Of a DNA stretch of 64,000 nt, positions 1 to 11,015 are shown piece after piece. Numbering within the stretch: the stretch's first letter is position 1; each line of letters starts with the position of its first letter. The position numbers and the translations under genes are program-made. Under the pieces are notes generated by a model. The model worked only from the letters and a program-made list of their open reading frames with translations, did no database searches and had not been told where the DNA came from. Source of the stretch: Taudactylus pleione (Eukaryota; Chordata; Amphibia; Anura; Myobatrachidae); contig JAUIMM010000115.1 of NCBI GenBank assembly GCA_031769625.1, positions 16,322,501 through 16,386,500 on the forward strand. Direction: 5' to 3'.

Positions 1-167
1 GCCCTTTGTGTGTTAAATGCATGTGCAAATTACATTTTGGATGCACAATATCACACAAAAAACAATTAGTATCTTTTACTTCGATAGCACCAAGATAATG
101 TACAGCACTGTACATGACATGAAACTACAAGGCAAAATGGCTCTGCTTGTATAAGCTTCCAATCTAA

Positions 168-605
168 GGGCTATTTCACACATGCTGGTTCTCACCAGCT
201 GACAAAAACCTGCCTTTTTCTTGCTGTGTAGAAAATGTAATTAAGTATGTAAACGGATGGGTCTTTTCAGATGGCATGGACACGGCACAGTCGCTGTGTT
301 ATGGCCGGGAATATCCACTGACCAGGACGGCTGCTGTGCCGTATCCGTGCCGTCACTGCAAGTCAATGAAGCACAATTTACAATGTTTCTTTTCACACAT
401 ACCAGCTTATTTTTTACCTTGTACCTGCCCACAGCTCCATCTGCGGCTGCTACTGCACATGCCTACTACATTAACATAACTAACCACAACATTAAAAACA
501 GCTCAAAGCCATTGCATGTGAAAGGAACTGATTGCCAGCACGAAAAAATTCCGGCTTTGGACAGTTTTTTGCCGGCTGGTGAAAACCGTGATGTGTGAAA
601 TAGCC
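168..605. mobile_element. Non-autonomous DNA transposon (MITE) with imperfect TIRs of about 40 bp
   Basis: The left end begins GGCTATTTCACACATGCTGG and the right end, read as its complement, begins GGCTATTTCACACATCACGG. The match continues imperfectly through CACCAGC and CAAAAA, giving terminal inverted repeats of about 40 bp around 438 bp of sequence. No transposase-like frame is present. The target duplication is not clear, so the superfamily is unassigned and the ends may be off by one or two bases. Confidence 0.6.
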
Positions 606-606
606 G

Positions 607-922
607 AGTAAACACTAGACGATATGTCGACCGATGTGGCGGATCGGATGACATATCGTACACATCAGGCAGTGTGTACCAACTATGTCGCTGATGATGC
701 ACGTTCCCACGCTTCGTCAGCGACATCATCCGTCGTACCTGCATGCAGGTCCCATGGGTGATATCGGCAGCGGGAGGGCCGAATGCAGCATGGCCCCCGC
801 TGTCGTTCCTCCGCTGCTGGCATCGGCAAGTGTGTACACACTTGCCGGTGCCGGCACCTCCACCGGGACCCGCTGCGGACGACATTGTGCTGGGTACACA
901 TCGTTAAGTGTGTACCCAGCTT
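607..922. mobile_element. Palindrome-rich MITE
   Basis: The left side carries ACACTAGACGATATGT and the right side, complemented, carries ACACTTAACGATGTGT, an imperfect inverted match. Inside are further short palindromes, for example around 687-723 (GTCGCTGA...TCAGCGAC) and 890-920 (CTGGGTACACA...TGTGTACCCAG). No coding frame is recognisable. The short frames here follow the inverted-repeat structure and do not look like genes. Confidence 0.45.
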
Positions 923-1454
923 AAGGTAGTGGAATAACAATTGTAGTTGCTGTTAAAGAAAACTGTATGTGGCTATTGTAAATATAGCAGTATTATCAGC
1001 AGCTAACAATAAAGCAGTCACGGTTGGAAAGATGAGAGTCAGCAGAAGACTGAGACATGAAACATGAACCAGACACTGAAGAAATCTTAAAATACTGTCA
1101 ACCATTACTGGCCTCCACTGTTTTTCTTAACTGAACCTCCGTGCTCTATTTATGGAGAAGGCATTTGGTTTTGTGTTGACCTCTTTTGATTATGCACCAG
1201 CCTGTAGCAGCTGTGTTTACAGGGGCTGGCTGGCAACTTTTAGCCTGGGGGGCAAATGCATGCAGGCGGCCCTGGCAGAGGAGTAGCATGTGTGTCCGAA
1301 GAATATGCGTGCTACGGCGCCCCCCCCTCCAGTGTTCCAGGGAGGAGGCGGGTCCATGTGGGATTAATGTAAGGTAAAAATAAAGATTAGGGCAGCCCCC
1401 TGTCGTAGTGCCCATATGCAGTGCCCCCGTGTGCCACAGGAGAGAACACCCTTA

Positions 1455-1970
1455 TGCAGGCCTCCAGTAGTGCCCCCAGTAGTAGTCCCCCCTTGTAGTG
1501 CCCGCAGTAGTAGTAGTCCCCCCATTTGTAGTGCCCCCAGTAGTAGTAGTAGTCCCCCCATTTGCAGTGCCCCCAGTAGTAGTAGTCCCCCCCTTTGTAG
1601 TGCCCCCATTAGTAGTAGTCCCCCCCTTGTAGTGCCCCCAGTAGTACTAGTCCCCCCCTTGTAGTGTCCCCAGTAGTAGTAGTCCCCCCCTTGTAGTGTC
1701 CCCAGTATTAGTAGTCCCCAGTAGTAGTAGTCCCCCACCCCCCTTGTAGTGCCCCCAGTAGTAGTAGTCCCCTTATAGTGCCCCCAGTAGTAGTAGTCCC
1801 CAGTAGTAGTAGTCCCCTCCCACTTGGAGGGCCCCCAGCAGTAGTCCCCACTTGTAGTGCCCCCAGTAGTAGTAGTCCCCCCCTTGTAGTGCCCCCAGTA
1901 GTTGTAGTCCCCCACCCCCCTTGTAATGCCCCAGTAGTAATAGTCCCCCCTTTGTAGTGCCCCAGTAGTG
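1455..1970. repeat. Minisatellite inside the hAT element (GTAGTGCCCCCAGTAGTAGT type)
   Basis: About 15 imperfect units of roughly 30-37 bp, built from GTAGTGCCCCCAGTAGTAGT followed by a C-rich run, lie in tandem. Units differ mainly in the number of AGT triplets and in C-tract length, as expected from slippage. Long frames on both strands through this block are products of the repeat and are not proteins. Confidence 0.85.
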
Positions 1971-2104
1971 CCAGACACCCCCCCCCCAGTAGACACACGT
2001 AATATAAAAAACAAAATAAAAAAAACCACTTACCTGAATCCCCGCTCCCGCCGCCGCCATCTGCTCCTCCGTCTGTCCTCCCGGGCCGGGCCGCTCTGCA
2101 TTAT

Positions 2105-2445
2105 GGGAGAGACGTCATATGACATCATGACGCCTCTCCCATTGCCCACTGCGGGAGCCGGAAGATGGAGCGGCTCCCGCAGTGGGCGCAGCAGCAGCTA
2201 ATGAGAGTCTGACAGACTCTCATTGGCTGCTGCTTACAACAAACACACAGCTGCCGGAGCCGGCGGCTGTGTGTTTGTCAGTGTAGCGCTGACGTTCGGT
2301 CAGCGCTACACTGACAAACACACAGCCGCCGGCTCCGGCAGCTGTGTGTTTGTTGTGTGTTTGTTGTAAGCAGCGTGTGTAGCGCTGACCGTCCGGTCAG
2401 CGCTACACACGCGGTGCAGTCTGTGTCACAGTGACACAGACTGCA
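2105..2445. repeat. Chain of nested and adjacent palindromes
   Basis: Four or more inverted repeats lie end to end: GCCCACTGCGGGAGCCG against its complement (about 2142-2187); an arm pair around the centre TGAGAGTCTGACAGACTCTCA; a near-perfect pair of arms of about 56 bp (about 2239-2359) centred on GTTCG, with an 11-bp duplication in the right arm; GTGTAGCGCTGACCGTCC and its complement (about 2377-2410); and TGTGTCACAGTGACACA (about 2420-2440). Single strands could fold into long hairpins. Confidence 0.85.
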
Positions 2446-2527
2446 CTGGCCCGCGGCCCGCATGACACTGCGGCCCGGGGGGCACATGGCACCCTACCCC
2501 CCGGCCCAGCCCGCCACTGTGTGTTTA

Positions 2528-2970
2528 GCCTGGCAATGTGATATAATAAGCTAATCGAGATATGCTGCCATATCTTTTTTATTTTTTGAATATAGTGATC
2601 TGTGCAGAGCTTAACCCAAAATCACCTGCCACAAGCGTGGTGCCACAAGTGTGGTACCACAGGTCTAGGCCTTTTGGCATTCAGTTGTGGGTACCTACAA
2701 AGAAGAGGTTCAATGTGATCAGAGAAGCAAGCCTAAAAGTGAGCTCAAGATGTGTAAAAATAGTTACAAATAGTGAAATAAATGCATGGGTTCCCCCTAA
2801 ATGCATAACCAACCATGGGCCTCTGAGCCTAGGCAGTATTGGAAAATAGAGGTAAAATGGTGTTGGGATCCCACTATTTTCCAATAACCATCACCAAGCT
2901 GAAACAGCCTGGTAGTGTAACTGGAATCCCTTGGGAATTGGAGAATCTCTCTCCAAGATTTGAAACATAT
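2528..2970. other. No recognisable gene or element
   Basis: Unique-looking sequence of average composition. Only short frames occur, without domain-like sequence. Confidence 0.5.
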
Positions 2971-3107
2971 CCCCCTATGTACTAACCAATCAGCTCCTAA
3001 CTGTCATTTTACAGACTGTATATGAAAAATGACAGGAGCTGATAGTTTGGTACTTTATCTCTCTTCACTCAATCTCTCTCCATGCTTCAATAAATCTCCC
3101 CCATAGT
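2971..3107. mobile_element. Degenerate copy of the GGGGTCTATTTACTAAG MITE family
   Basis: The core reads ACCAATCAGCTCCTAACTGT ... TGAAAAATGACAGGAGCTGA, matching the centre of the well-preserved MITE at 33531-33729 (CCAATCAGCTCCCAACTGTC ... TGAAAAATGACAGTTGGGAG). The ends are degraded to CCCCCTATGTACTA and AATCTCCCCCATAG. This is probably an old insertion of the same Harbinger-like MITE. Confidence 0.55.
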
Positions 3108-3668
3108 TTCATACAGGTGGCCTACAGGTCTCAGCAAGTCTGCCCAGCATGATGGCACTTGTCAAACCACAAGTTCCAGCATGCCCAGACAGTAAGAGCC
3201 TTCTGGCAACTGTAGTCCATCTGTAAAACAAATATTAAACAAAAGAAAGGGCACGGACACTGAGCAGTGGAAACAGGAGCATGTCACCCCCGTTTTGTGG
3301 GAGGGATGAGTCCAAGGTCTGCGTTGGTGGAGGCAGATTTCCTGGCCTCACAGGTGACCAGGAACAGGCCAGGCTTCAGCTTACGCAGCCTGTCCAATGG
3401 AGCAACCATCGGTCGTGATAGTTGCGATGGTGATCCGAGACAGTGTCTATGGACGACCACAAATGCAGCAAAGGGGTATGTATTTCATACAGCATTTACA
3501 TTTTGGTGGACAGTATTGCACGCCTTCTCTGAATCAGGCCCATAGTGTAAATCAGATGCACTTTGAATTACTATTATTTTCAGGTATAATGCTCAAATAT
3601 TTTTTACAGATGCAACACAAACGTGTTTATCGTATCTCATGGGCTGTTTCTAGCGGACATATCATTAT
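3108..3668. other. No recognisable gene or element
   Basis: No domain-like frame, long repeat or TIR was seen. The frames at 3267-3693 are short and lack recognisable motifs. Confidence 0.45.
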
Positions 3669-5268
3669 ATTATACTCAGGGCCGGTTCTATAATTACGCA
3701 TGGTACGCGGCCGCGTAGGGCGCCACATAGTGAAGGGCGCCGTGGCCGCGACCATGCTGATATATTACTTAAATAATACAGCCAGCAGCAGACCATGTGC
3801 AGTCTGTGTCACTGTGACACAGCTGCACCTCGGTTGTAAAGGGGGTGGCTGTCCGATTGCTCGTATTAGGCGACATGACGTCATGACGTCACTTCGCAAG
3901 GTCACAGGCACATCACGCTACCAGCCTGGCTGGGGTGGGAGCGCGGTGGTGTAGAGTGAGATGGGAGCCGTGGCTGGCGTATGCTAGAGCCCCCCTAGAA
4001 CTCCCCCCCTGCCGGGCTGATTATCGCTGTGACAGCACCAAATATATATATATTTCTTGCGAGATGGAAAGCTTTGGTCTCCATCTCCTCAGGTCGCCGT
4101 ACTTGAAGCTCCATAACGGGCAGAGATCGGAACTGCTGCGCATGCGCGGCAGTTCCTTGAAGTGAGAGAGTGATGAGTCCAGCGGAGCTGCTGCAGCGTG
4201 CTGCTCCTCCCAGTTCCCATGGCGCCTTTAAGTGGCAGCCAGTCACGGCTGAAATCAGGCCAGAAGGGTCCCCGTCGGCTACTGTAGAACCTGACAGGCG
4301 ACCGATCTCTCAACAGTGGAGACCTCCTCATACCTGGCTGGAGAGTAACATCTAGAGTACGTACCCAGGATCTATATTATCATTTCAATACTGTTTCCTA
4401 TCTGTTCAGGCGGTGTACAATATGTCTTAATTTATAAAACATTTTTTTTGTTAGGGTAGCCAGTCCTGTAAATCTGTGTGGACAGCCTGGAATACATTTA
4501 CTCAGTCCAGCTCTGCAGCTGGCTATGTCACATCATTTAAAAAGTCCTCCCCCCAAATCAATCATATGGAATGTCCCCTCTTCCAAATTCTGTGCCTGCC
4601 CCTGGACTGTATTGCTGTGTATTTACTAGGGGTGTGCACCGGCCACTTTTCGTGTTTTGTGTTTTGGTTTTGGATCTGGATCTTTCTTCGTGTTTTGGAT
4701 CTGGATTGGTTTTGCCAAAACCACCCTTCCGTGTTTTGGGTTCTGGGTTTTGTGTTTTGGATCTGTATTTTTTTGAAAAAAAGCATAAAAACAGCTAAAA
4801 TCACAGAATTTGTAGGTTTTTCTGCTCCTATGCTATTATTAACCTCAATAACCTTAATTTCCACTCATTTCCAGTCTATTCTGAATACCTCACACCTCAC
4901 AATAGTGTTTTTATGTCCAAAAGGTTGCACCGAGGTAGCTGGATGACTATGCTAAGCGACACGAGTGGGCGGCACAAACACGTGACCCATCTAGGCGTGA
5001 AACTGCAGTGGCAGACAGGATGGCATTGAAAAACTAGGCCCCAAACTGTACATAATGCAAAGAAAAAAAAGAGGTGCAAGATGGAATTGTCCTTGGGCCC
5101 TCCCACCCACCCTTATGTTGTATAAACAGGACATGCACACTTTAACAAACCAATCATTTCAGCGCCAGGGTCTGCCACACAACTGTGGCTGAAATGATTG
5201 GTTCGTTTGGGCCCCCACAAAACAAGCTGGCAATTTATCTGTCCCTGCACAAACTGGCTCTACGGAGG

Positions 5269-5671
5269 CAAGATGTCATCCTCATCCTCCTCATCAACCG
5301 ATTCCTCACCCTCTTCAGTGTGTACATCCTCATCCTCACAGAGTATTAATTCGTCCCTGCTGGAACCACAGGTCCCTCTGTACGTTCTGGAGGCTGGTCT
5401 CCCTGGAAGAGTTGATAATTCATTTTATGAACATCATCTTCTCCACATTTTGTGGAAGCAACCTCCTACGCCTTTCGCTGACAAGGTTCCCGGCTGCACT
5501 AAACACTCTTTCGGAGTACACACTGGAGGGGGGGCAACTCAGGTAAAATAGAGCCAGTTTGTACAGGGACCTCCAAATTGCTTCTTTTTCCTGCCAGTAC
5601 AGGTAGAGACTGTCTGACATGCCTACTTGGATGCTGTCACCGATGTAATCCTTTAACAGACAGACGCACAC
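5269..5671 (-). pseudogene. hAT transposase C-terminal dimerisation fragment (hAT-sat copy 1)
   Basis: The frame 5671-5420 translates to a segment with the hallmarks of the hAT C-terminal dimerisation domain: YLYWQEKEAIWRSL, then LALFYLSCPPSSVYSERVFS, then AAGNLVSERRRRLLPQNVEK. In the family this domain mediates oligomerisation and packs against the RNase-H-like core. Here it follows satellite repeats instead of the core. The frame stops right after MMFIK; copy 3 at 59723-59953 reads through the same point because it has one extra A, and continues into an acidic tail (DSSGDELILCEDEDVHNTEE). The homologous acidic-tail sequence is still visible down to about 5269, out of frame. It is a remnant. 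Confidence 0.8.
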
Positions 5672-7735
5672 GCTTGTCGCTGCTGCTTTGAGGATTCAAG
5701 TGCGGCTACAGCCCACACAATTCACAAAGACAGAAAAAAAAAAAGAATATTTTTATTGTTTGTGGAGCACACTTTGAGGGTTACACCACCCTTTAACAGA
5801 CAGACGCACGCTTGTCGCTGCTGCTTTGAGGATGCAAGTGCGGCTACAGCCCACACATTTCACAAAGACCGAAAAAAAAAGAACAATATTTTAATTGTTT
5901 GTGTAGCACACTTTGAGGGTGTCACCACCCTTTAACAGACAGACGCACTCTTGTCGCTGCTGCTTTAAGGATGCAGGTGCGGCTACAGCCCACACAATTC
6001 ACAAAGACAGAAAAAAGAAGAATATTTTTATTGTTTGTGTAGCACACTTTGAGGGTGTCACCACCCTTTAACAGACAGACGCACGCTTGTCGCTGCTGCT
6101 TTGAGGATGCAAGTGCGGCTACATCGCACACAAGTCACAAACACATTAAAAAAATAGTTTTTTATTTTTTGGAGCACTTTGAGAGTTACACCACCCTTTA
6201 ACAGACAGACGCACGCTTGTCGCTGCTGCTTTAAGGATGCAGGTGCGGCTACAGCCAACACATTTCACAAAGACCGAAAAAAAAGAACAATATTTTAATT
6301 GTTTGTGTAGAACACTTTGAGGTGTCACCACCCTTTAACAGACAGACGCACGCTTGTCGCTGCTGCTTTAAGGATGCAGGTGCGGCTACAGCCCACACAA
6401 TTCACATAGACAGAAAAAAGAAGAAGAATATTTTTATTGTTTGTGTAGCACACTTTGAGGGTGTCACCACCCTTTAACAGACAGACGCACGCTTGTCACT
6501 GCTGCTTTAAGGATGCAGGTGCGGCTACAGCCCACACAATTCACATAGACAGAAAAAAGAAGATGAATATTTTTATTGTTTGTGTAGCACACTTTGAGGG
6601 TGTCACCACCCTTTAACAGACAGACGCACGCTTGTCGCTGCTGCTTTGAGGATGCAAGTGCGGCTACATCGCACACAAGTCACAAACACATTAAAAAAAT
6701 TGTTTTTTATTTTTGGAGCACTTTGAGAGTTACACCACCCTTTAACAGACAGACGCACGCTTGTCGCTGCTGCTTTAAGGATGCAGGTGCGGCTACAGCC
6801 CACACAATTCACAAAGACAGAAAAAAAAAGAACAATATTTTAATTGTTTGTGTAGCACACTTTGAGGGTGTCACCACCCTTTAACAGACAGACACACGCT
6901 TGTCGCTGCTGCTTTAAGGATGCAGGTGCGGCTACAGCCCACACAATTCACAAAGACAGAAAAAGAAGAAGAATTTTTTTATTGTTTGTGTAGCACACTT
7001 TGAGGGTGTCACCACCCTTTAACAGACAGACGCACGCTTGTCGCTGCTGCTTTGAGGATGCAAGTGCGGCTACATCGCACACAAGTCACAAACACATTAA
7101 AAAAATAGTTTTTTAATTTTTTGGAGCACTTTGAGAGTTACACCACCCTTTAACAGACAGACGCACGCTTGTCGCTGCTGCTTTAAGGATGCAGGTGCGG
7201 CTACAGCCCACACATTTCACAAAGACCGAAAAAAAAAGAACAATATTTTAATTGTTTGTGTAGAACACTTTGAGGGTGTCACCACCCTTTAACAGACAGA
7301 CGCACGCTTGTCGCTGCTGCTTTAAGGATGCAGGTGCGGCTACAGCCCACACAATTCACAAAGACAGAAAAAAGAAGAAGAATATTTGTATTGTTTGTGT
7401 AGCACACTTTGAGGGTGTCACCACCCTTTAACAGACAGACGCACGCTTGTCGCTGCTGCTTTGAGGATGCAAGTGCGGCTACATCGCACACAAGTCACAA
7501 ACACATTAAAAAAATAGTTTTTTATTTTTTGGAGCACTTTGACAGTTACACCACCCTTTAACAGACAGACGCACGCTTGTCGCTGCTGCTTTAAGGATGC
7601 AGGTGCGGCTACAGCCCACACAATTCACAAAGACAGAAAAAAAAAGAACAATATTTTAATTGTTTGTGTAGCACACTTTGAGGGTGTCACCACCCTTTAA
7701 CAGACAGACGCACGCTTGTCGCTGCTGCTTTGAGG
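5640..7735 (-). repeat. Satellite set B, copy 1, about 16 units of 127-144 bp
   Basis: The motif CCTTTAACAGACAGACGCAC recurs about 16 times at 127-144 bp spacing, each followed by a CTTGTCGCTGCTGCTTT block, GGATGCAGGTGCGGCTACAG and an A-rich tract. A variant monomer with GGCTACATCGCACACAAGTC recurs near 6118, 6667, 7071 and 7483, that is every three or four units, giving a higher-order repeat. The array sits exactly between the two transposase fragments. Confidence 0.9.
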
Positions 7736-8071
7736 ATGCAGGTGGAATCTAGACGGGATTTGGAACCGAGGACACACTACCTCCATCAATTGTCTAAATC
7801 CCACTGCACTAATGTCGGATACCGGACGCACGTCTAACACCAACATAGCAGTCAAGGCCTCAGTTATATGTTTTGCTTCAGGATGACTGCTGTCGTACTT
7901 CATCCTCATCGCTAGGGACTGTTGGAGGGTCAATTGTTTAGTAAAAGTAGTGATGTTCCTACTTCCTCTCTGGGATGATGAACAACTCCCAGCAGCAGCA
8001 ACAGCACTAGGAGGAAGTGGTTCTTGATCTTTCTCTATTTTATTTTTATCGGAGAAAGTTTGGTCCTCCAT
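7697..8071 (-). pseudogene. hAT transposase N-terminal fragment (hAT-sat copy 1)
   Basis: The frame gives 124 residues from MEDQTFSDKNKIEKDQEPLP. It contains SLAMRMKYDSSHPEAKHITE, then TAMLVLDVRPVSDISAVGFR, then QLMEVVCPRFQIPSRF. This resembles the segment just upstream of the catalytic core in ZBED-like hAT transposases, where a D-x-RP-x-S/x-V-x-x-x-GF-R-x-L block precedes an IPSR motif. After IPSR the frame runs straight into satellite set B sequence (FHLHPQSSSDKRASVC, then stop). No BED zinc finger precedes it. It is a fragment shared by all three hAT-sat copies. Confidence 0.75.
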
Positions 8072-8089
8072 TTATGTTATATTGATATA

Positions 8090-10215
8090 TATACGTGCGG
8101 CTAAAGCGCACACAAACACAGAAAATATTTTTTTATTATTGCTGGAGAGTAGTGCACTTTGTGGGTTACACCACCCTTTAAGAAATGAGCCAGCCGGCTC
8201 TTTACTTATGGGACACAGGCGCACGCTTGGCGCTGCTCCTTTGTTGATGCACATGCAGCCACAGTGCAAACAAGTCACAAACACAGAAAATATATATTTT
8301 TTTGGTTTGGAGTGTACTTTGGGGGTTACAGAACCCTTTAACGGTCAAGCCAGCCGGCCCTTTACTTATGACACAGGCGCACGCTTGGCACTACTTTGTT
8401 GATGCACGTGCGGCTACTGCGCACACAATTCACAAACACAGAAAATATTTTTTTTTTTGGTTTGGACTGGAGTGTACTTTCGGGGGTTACAGCACCCTTT
8501 AACGGTCTAGCCAGCAGGCCCTTTACTTATGACACAGGCGCACGCTTGGCACTACTTTGTTGATGCACGTGCGGCTACTGCGCACACAATTCACAAACAC
8601 AGAAAATAATTTTTTTTTTGGTTTGGACTGGAGTGTACTTTGGGGGTTATAGCACCCTTTAACGGTCAAGCCAGCCGGCCCTTTACTTATGACACAGGCG
8701 CACGCTTGGCACTACTTTGTTGATGCACGTGCGGCTACTGCGCACACAATTCACAAACACAGAAAATAAATTTTTTATTTATTTGGACTGGACTGTACTT
8801 TCGGGGGTTACAGCACCCTTTAACGGTCAAGCCAGCAGGCCCTTTACTTATGACACAGGCGCACACTTGGCACTACTTTGATGATGCACGTGCGGCTACT
8901 GCGCACACAATTCACAAACACAGAAAATAAATTTTTTTTTGGTTTGGACTGGAGTGTACTTTGGGGGTTACAGCACCCTTTAACGGTCAAGCCAGCCGGC
9001 CCTTTACTTATGACACAGGCGCACGCTTGGCACTACTTTGTTGATGCACGTGCGGCTACTGCGCACACAATTCACAAACACAGAAAATAATTTTTTTTTT
9101 GGTTTGGACTGGAGTGTACTTTCGGGGGTTACAGCACCCTTTAACGGTCAAGCCAGCCGGCCCTTTACTTATGACACAGGCGCACGCTTGGCACTACTTT
9201 GTTGATGCACGTGCGGCTACTGCGCACACAATTCACAAACACAGAAAATTAATATTTTTTTGGTTTGGACTGGAGTGTACTTTCGGGGGTTACAGCACCC
9301 TTAACGGTCAAGCCAGCCGGCCCTTTACTTATGACACAGGCGCACGCTTGGCACTACTTTGTTGATGCACGTGCGGCTACTGCGCACACAATTCACAAAC
9401 ACAGAAAATAATTTTTTTTTTGGTTTGGACTGGAGTGTACTTTCGGGGGTTACAGCACCCTTAACGGTCAAGCCAGCCGGCCCTTTACTTATGACACAGG
9501 CGCACGCTTGGCACTACTTTGTTGATGCACATGCGGCTACTGCGCACACAATTCACAAACACAGAAAATATTTTTTTTTTTGGTTTGGACTGGAGTGTAC
9601 TTTCGGGGGTTACAGCACCCTTAACGGTCAAGCCAGCCGGCCCTTTACTTATGACACAGGCGCACGCTTGGCACTACTTTGTTGATGCACATGCGGCTAC
9701 TGCGCACACAATTCACAAACACAGAAAATAATTTTTTTTTTGGTTTGGACTGGAGTGTACTTTCGGGGGTTACAGCACCCTTAACGGTCAAGCCAGCCGG
9801 CCCTTTACTTATGACACAGGCGCACGCTTGGCACTACTTTGTTGATGCACGTGCGGCTACTGCGCACACAATTCACAAACACAGAAAATAATTTTTTTTT
9901 TGTTTTGGACTGGAGTGTACTTTCGGGGGTTACAGCACCCTTAACGGTCAAGCCAGCCGGCCCTTTACTTATGACACAGGCGCACGCTTGGCACTACTTT
10001 GTTGATGCACATGCGGCTACTGCGCACACAATTCACAAACACAGAAAATAATTTTTTTTTTGGTTTGGACTGGAGTGTACTTTCGGGGGTTACAGCACCC
10101 TTAACGGTCAAGCCAGCCGGCCCTTTACTTATGACACAGGCGCACGCTTGGCACTACTTTGTTGATGCACGTGCGGCTACTGCGCACACAATTCACAAAC
10201 ACAGAAAATATATTA
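8090..10215 (-). repeat. Satellite set A, copy 1, about 13 units of 160 bp
   Basis: Monomers of very close to 160 bp recur with high identity, each containing GGGGGTTACAGCACCC, TCAAGCCAGCCGGCCCTTTA, CTTATGACACAGGCGCACGC and a T-rich tract. Units near 8160-8260 are closer to a 'cgctgctcctttgttgatgc' variant. Set A shares the order of motifs (ggttac-caccc; gcgcacgcttg; gatgcacgtgcggctac; cacacaattcacaaa) with set B, so both arrays derive from one ancestral unit. It occupies the leader between promoter and transposase fragment. Confidence 0.9.
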
Positions 10216-10556
10216 TTTTTTTAGCACTTGGGGAGAGCACCCCTGATGGACAGAGCACCCCCTGGACAACACTACAGCACCCCTTTAGGACTGGGACACT
10301 GCACAGGACTTTGGAGTGGACACAGCCCCTATGGAGAACTGACTGCACAACACAGTCCAGCCAGCCCCTATGGACTTTGAAGTAGTGGACACAGCCCCTA
10401 TTAACAACAGCAGCACAGCACAACACAGCCAGCCCCTAAGGACTTTGAAGTAGTGGACAACAGCAGCACTACACTACACTACACTACACAGCCCTAACTC
10501 CCACCCTCCCTCTTCACTGTCCACAGCCGAGTGAGAAAATGGCGCCGACGCGGGTA

Positions 10557-10566
10557 CCTTATATAG
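10557..10566 (-). promoter_or_regulatory. Putative TATA box of hAT-sat copy 1
   Basis: On the minus strand CTATATAAGG lies between a GC-rich terminal region with repeated TCCGA/GATTCGGA motifs and a GCGCCATTTTCTCACTCGG block. The same order occurs in copy 2 (17641-17650), and in weaker form in the related element at 52353 (TCTATTTAAG ... GCGCCATTT). It points toward the transposase fragments, so it is the likely promoter of the family. Confidence 0.55.
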
Positions 10567-10822
10567 GATCCAAAACCCGCGAGACTCGGAAGGTGGGATG
10601 ATGACGTTTTGCCTCGATTTCAGATCCGAGTCAGGCGGGAAAAGTCGAGCCTGATTCGGATCGGACTCGGATCGGGGGGGCTCGGGGGGGTTCGGATTTC
10701 AGAAATCCGAACCCGCTCACCCCTAGTCTTTACACATGTTTGTGTGTCAATGCTATGTGTGTGTGTATATAAATATATATATATGTATATACATATATGT
10801 GTGTGTATATGTGTATATATAT

Positions 10823-10980
10823 TAGGGGTGAGCGGGTTCGGTTTTACTCGGTTTTACTCTGATCTTTTTATTGGCTATCGCCGAACACGTGTTTTGGATA
10901 GCGAATGAAATCGAGCCGAAATTGCGGTAAAGTGGCGGTAAAAACCGAGTAAAACCGAGTAAAACCGAACCCGCTCACCC

Positions 10981-10983
<3 letters not shown>
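10823..10983. mobile_element. 161-bp hAT MITE related to hAT-sat termini
   Basis: It begins TAGGGGTGAGCGGGTTCGGT and ends with the complement (ACCGAACCCGCTCACCCCTA). The termini match the right end of the hAT-sat element just upstream. Inner copies of CGGTTTTACTCGGTTTTACT extend the inverted repeat. It sits in a TA microsatellite with ATATATAT on both sides, so the TSD is compatible but not diagnostic. Confidence 0.8.

Positions 10984-11012
<29 letters not shown>

Positions 11013-11015
<3 letters not shown>

Larger units (their letters stand above)
1220..2519. mobile_element. Non-autonomous hAT-type transposon, 1.3 kb, perfect 8-bp TSD
   Basis: The element starts CAGGGGCTGG and ends CCAGCCCGCCACTG (complement CAGTGGCGGGCTGG). 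It is flanked by identical 8-bp duplications TGTGTTTA at 1212-1219 and 2520-2527. An 8-bp TSD with CAG...CTG ends is typical of hAT elements. The interior holds a minisatellite (about 1455-1970) and a dense run of palindromes (about 2105-2445), with no transposase domain. It therefore depends on a transposase made elsewhere. Confidence 0.82.
4627..10725 (-). mobile_element. hAT-sat copy 1: 6.1-kb hAT derivative with two satellite arrays
   Basis: The ends are TAGGGGTGTGC and GCTCACCCCTA, flanked by octamers GTATTTAC (4619-4626) and GTCTTTAC (10726-10733), seven of eight bases identical. Read on the minus strand the order is: GC-rich promoter region with a TATA box; 160-bp satellite set A (10215 down to 8090); N-terminal transposase fragment (8071-7697); satellite set B of about 16 units; C-terminal hAT dimerisation fragment (5671-5269); 3' region. 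The RNase-H-like catalytic core is absent, so this copy cannot encode an active transposase. Confidence 0.85.

Noticed and set aside
1364..2029. Long minus-strand frames rich in G, T and Y
   Set aside because: They are translations of the GTAGTGCCCCCAGTAGTAGT minisatellite.
5640..10215. Regular repeats resembling a CRISPR array or a centromeric satellite
   Set aside because: The units are 127-160 bp without unique spacers, lie in a eukaryotic transposon with TIRs and TSD, and are bounded by transposase fragments, so neither CRISPR nor a centromere is indicated.
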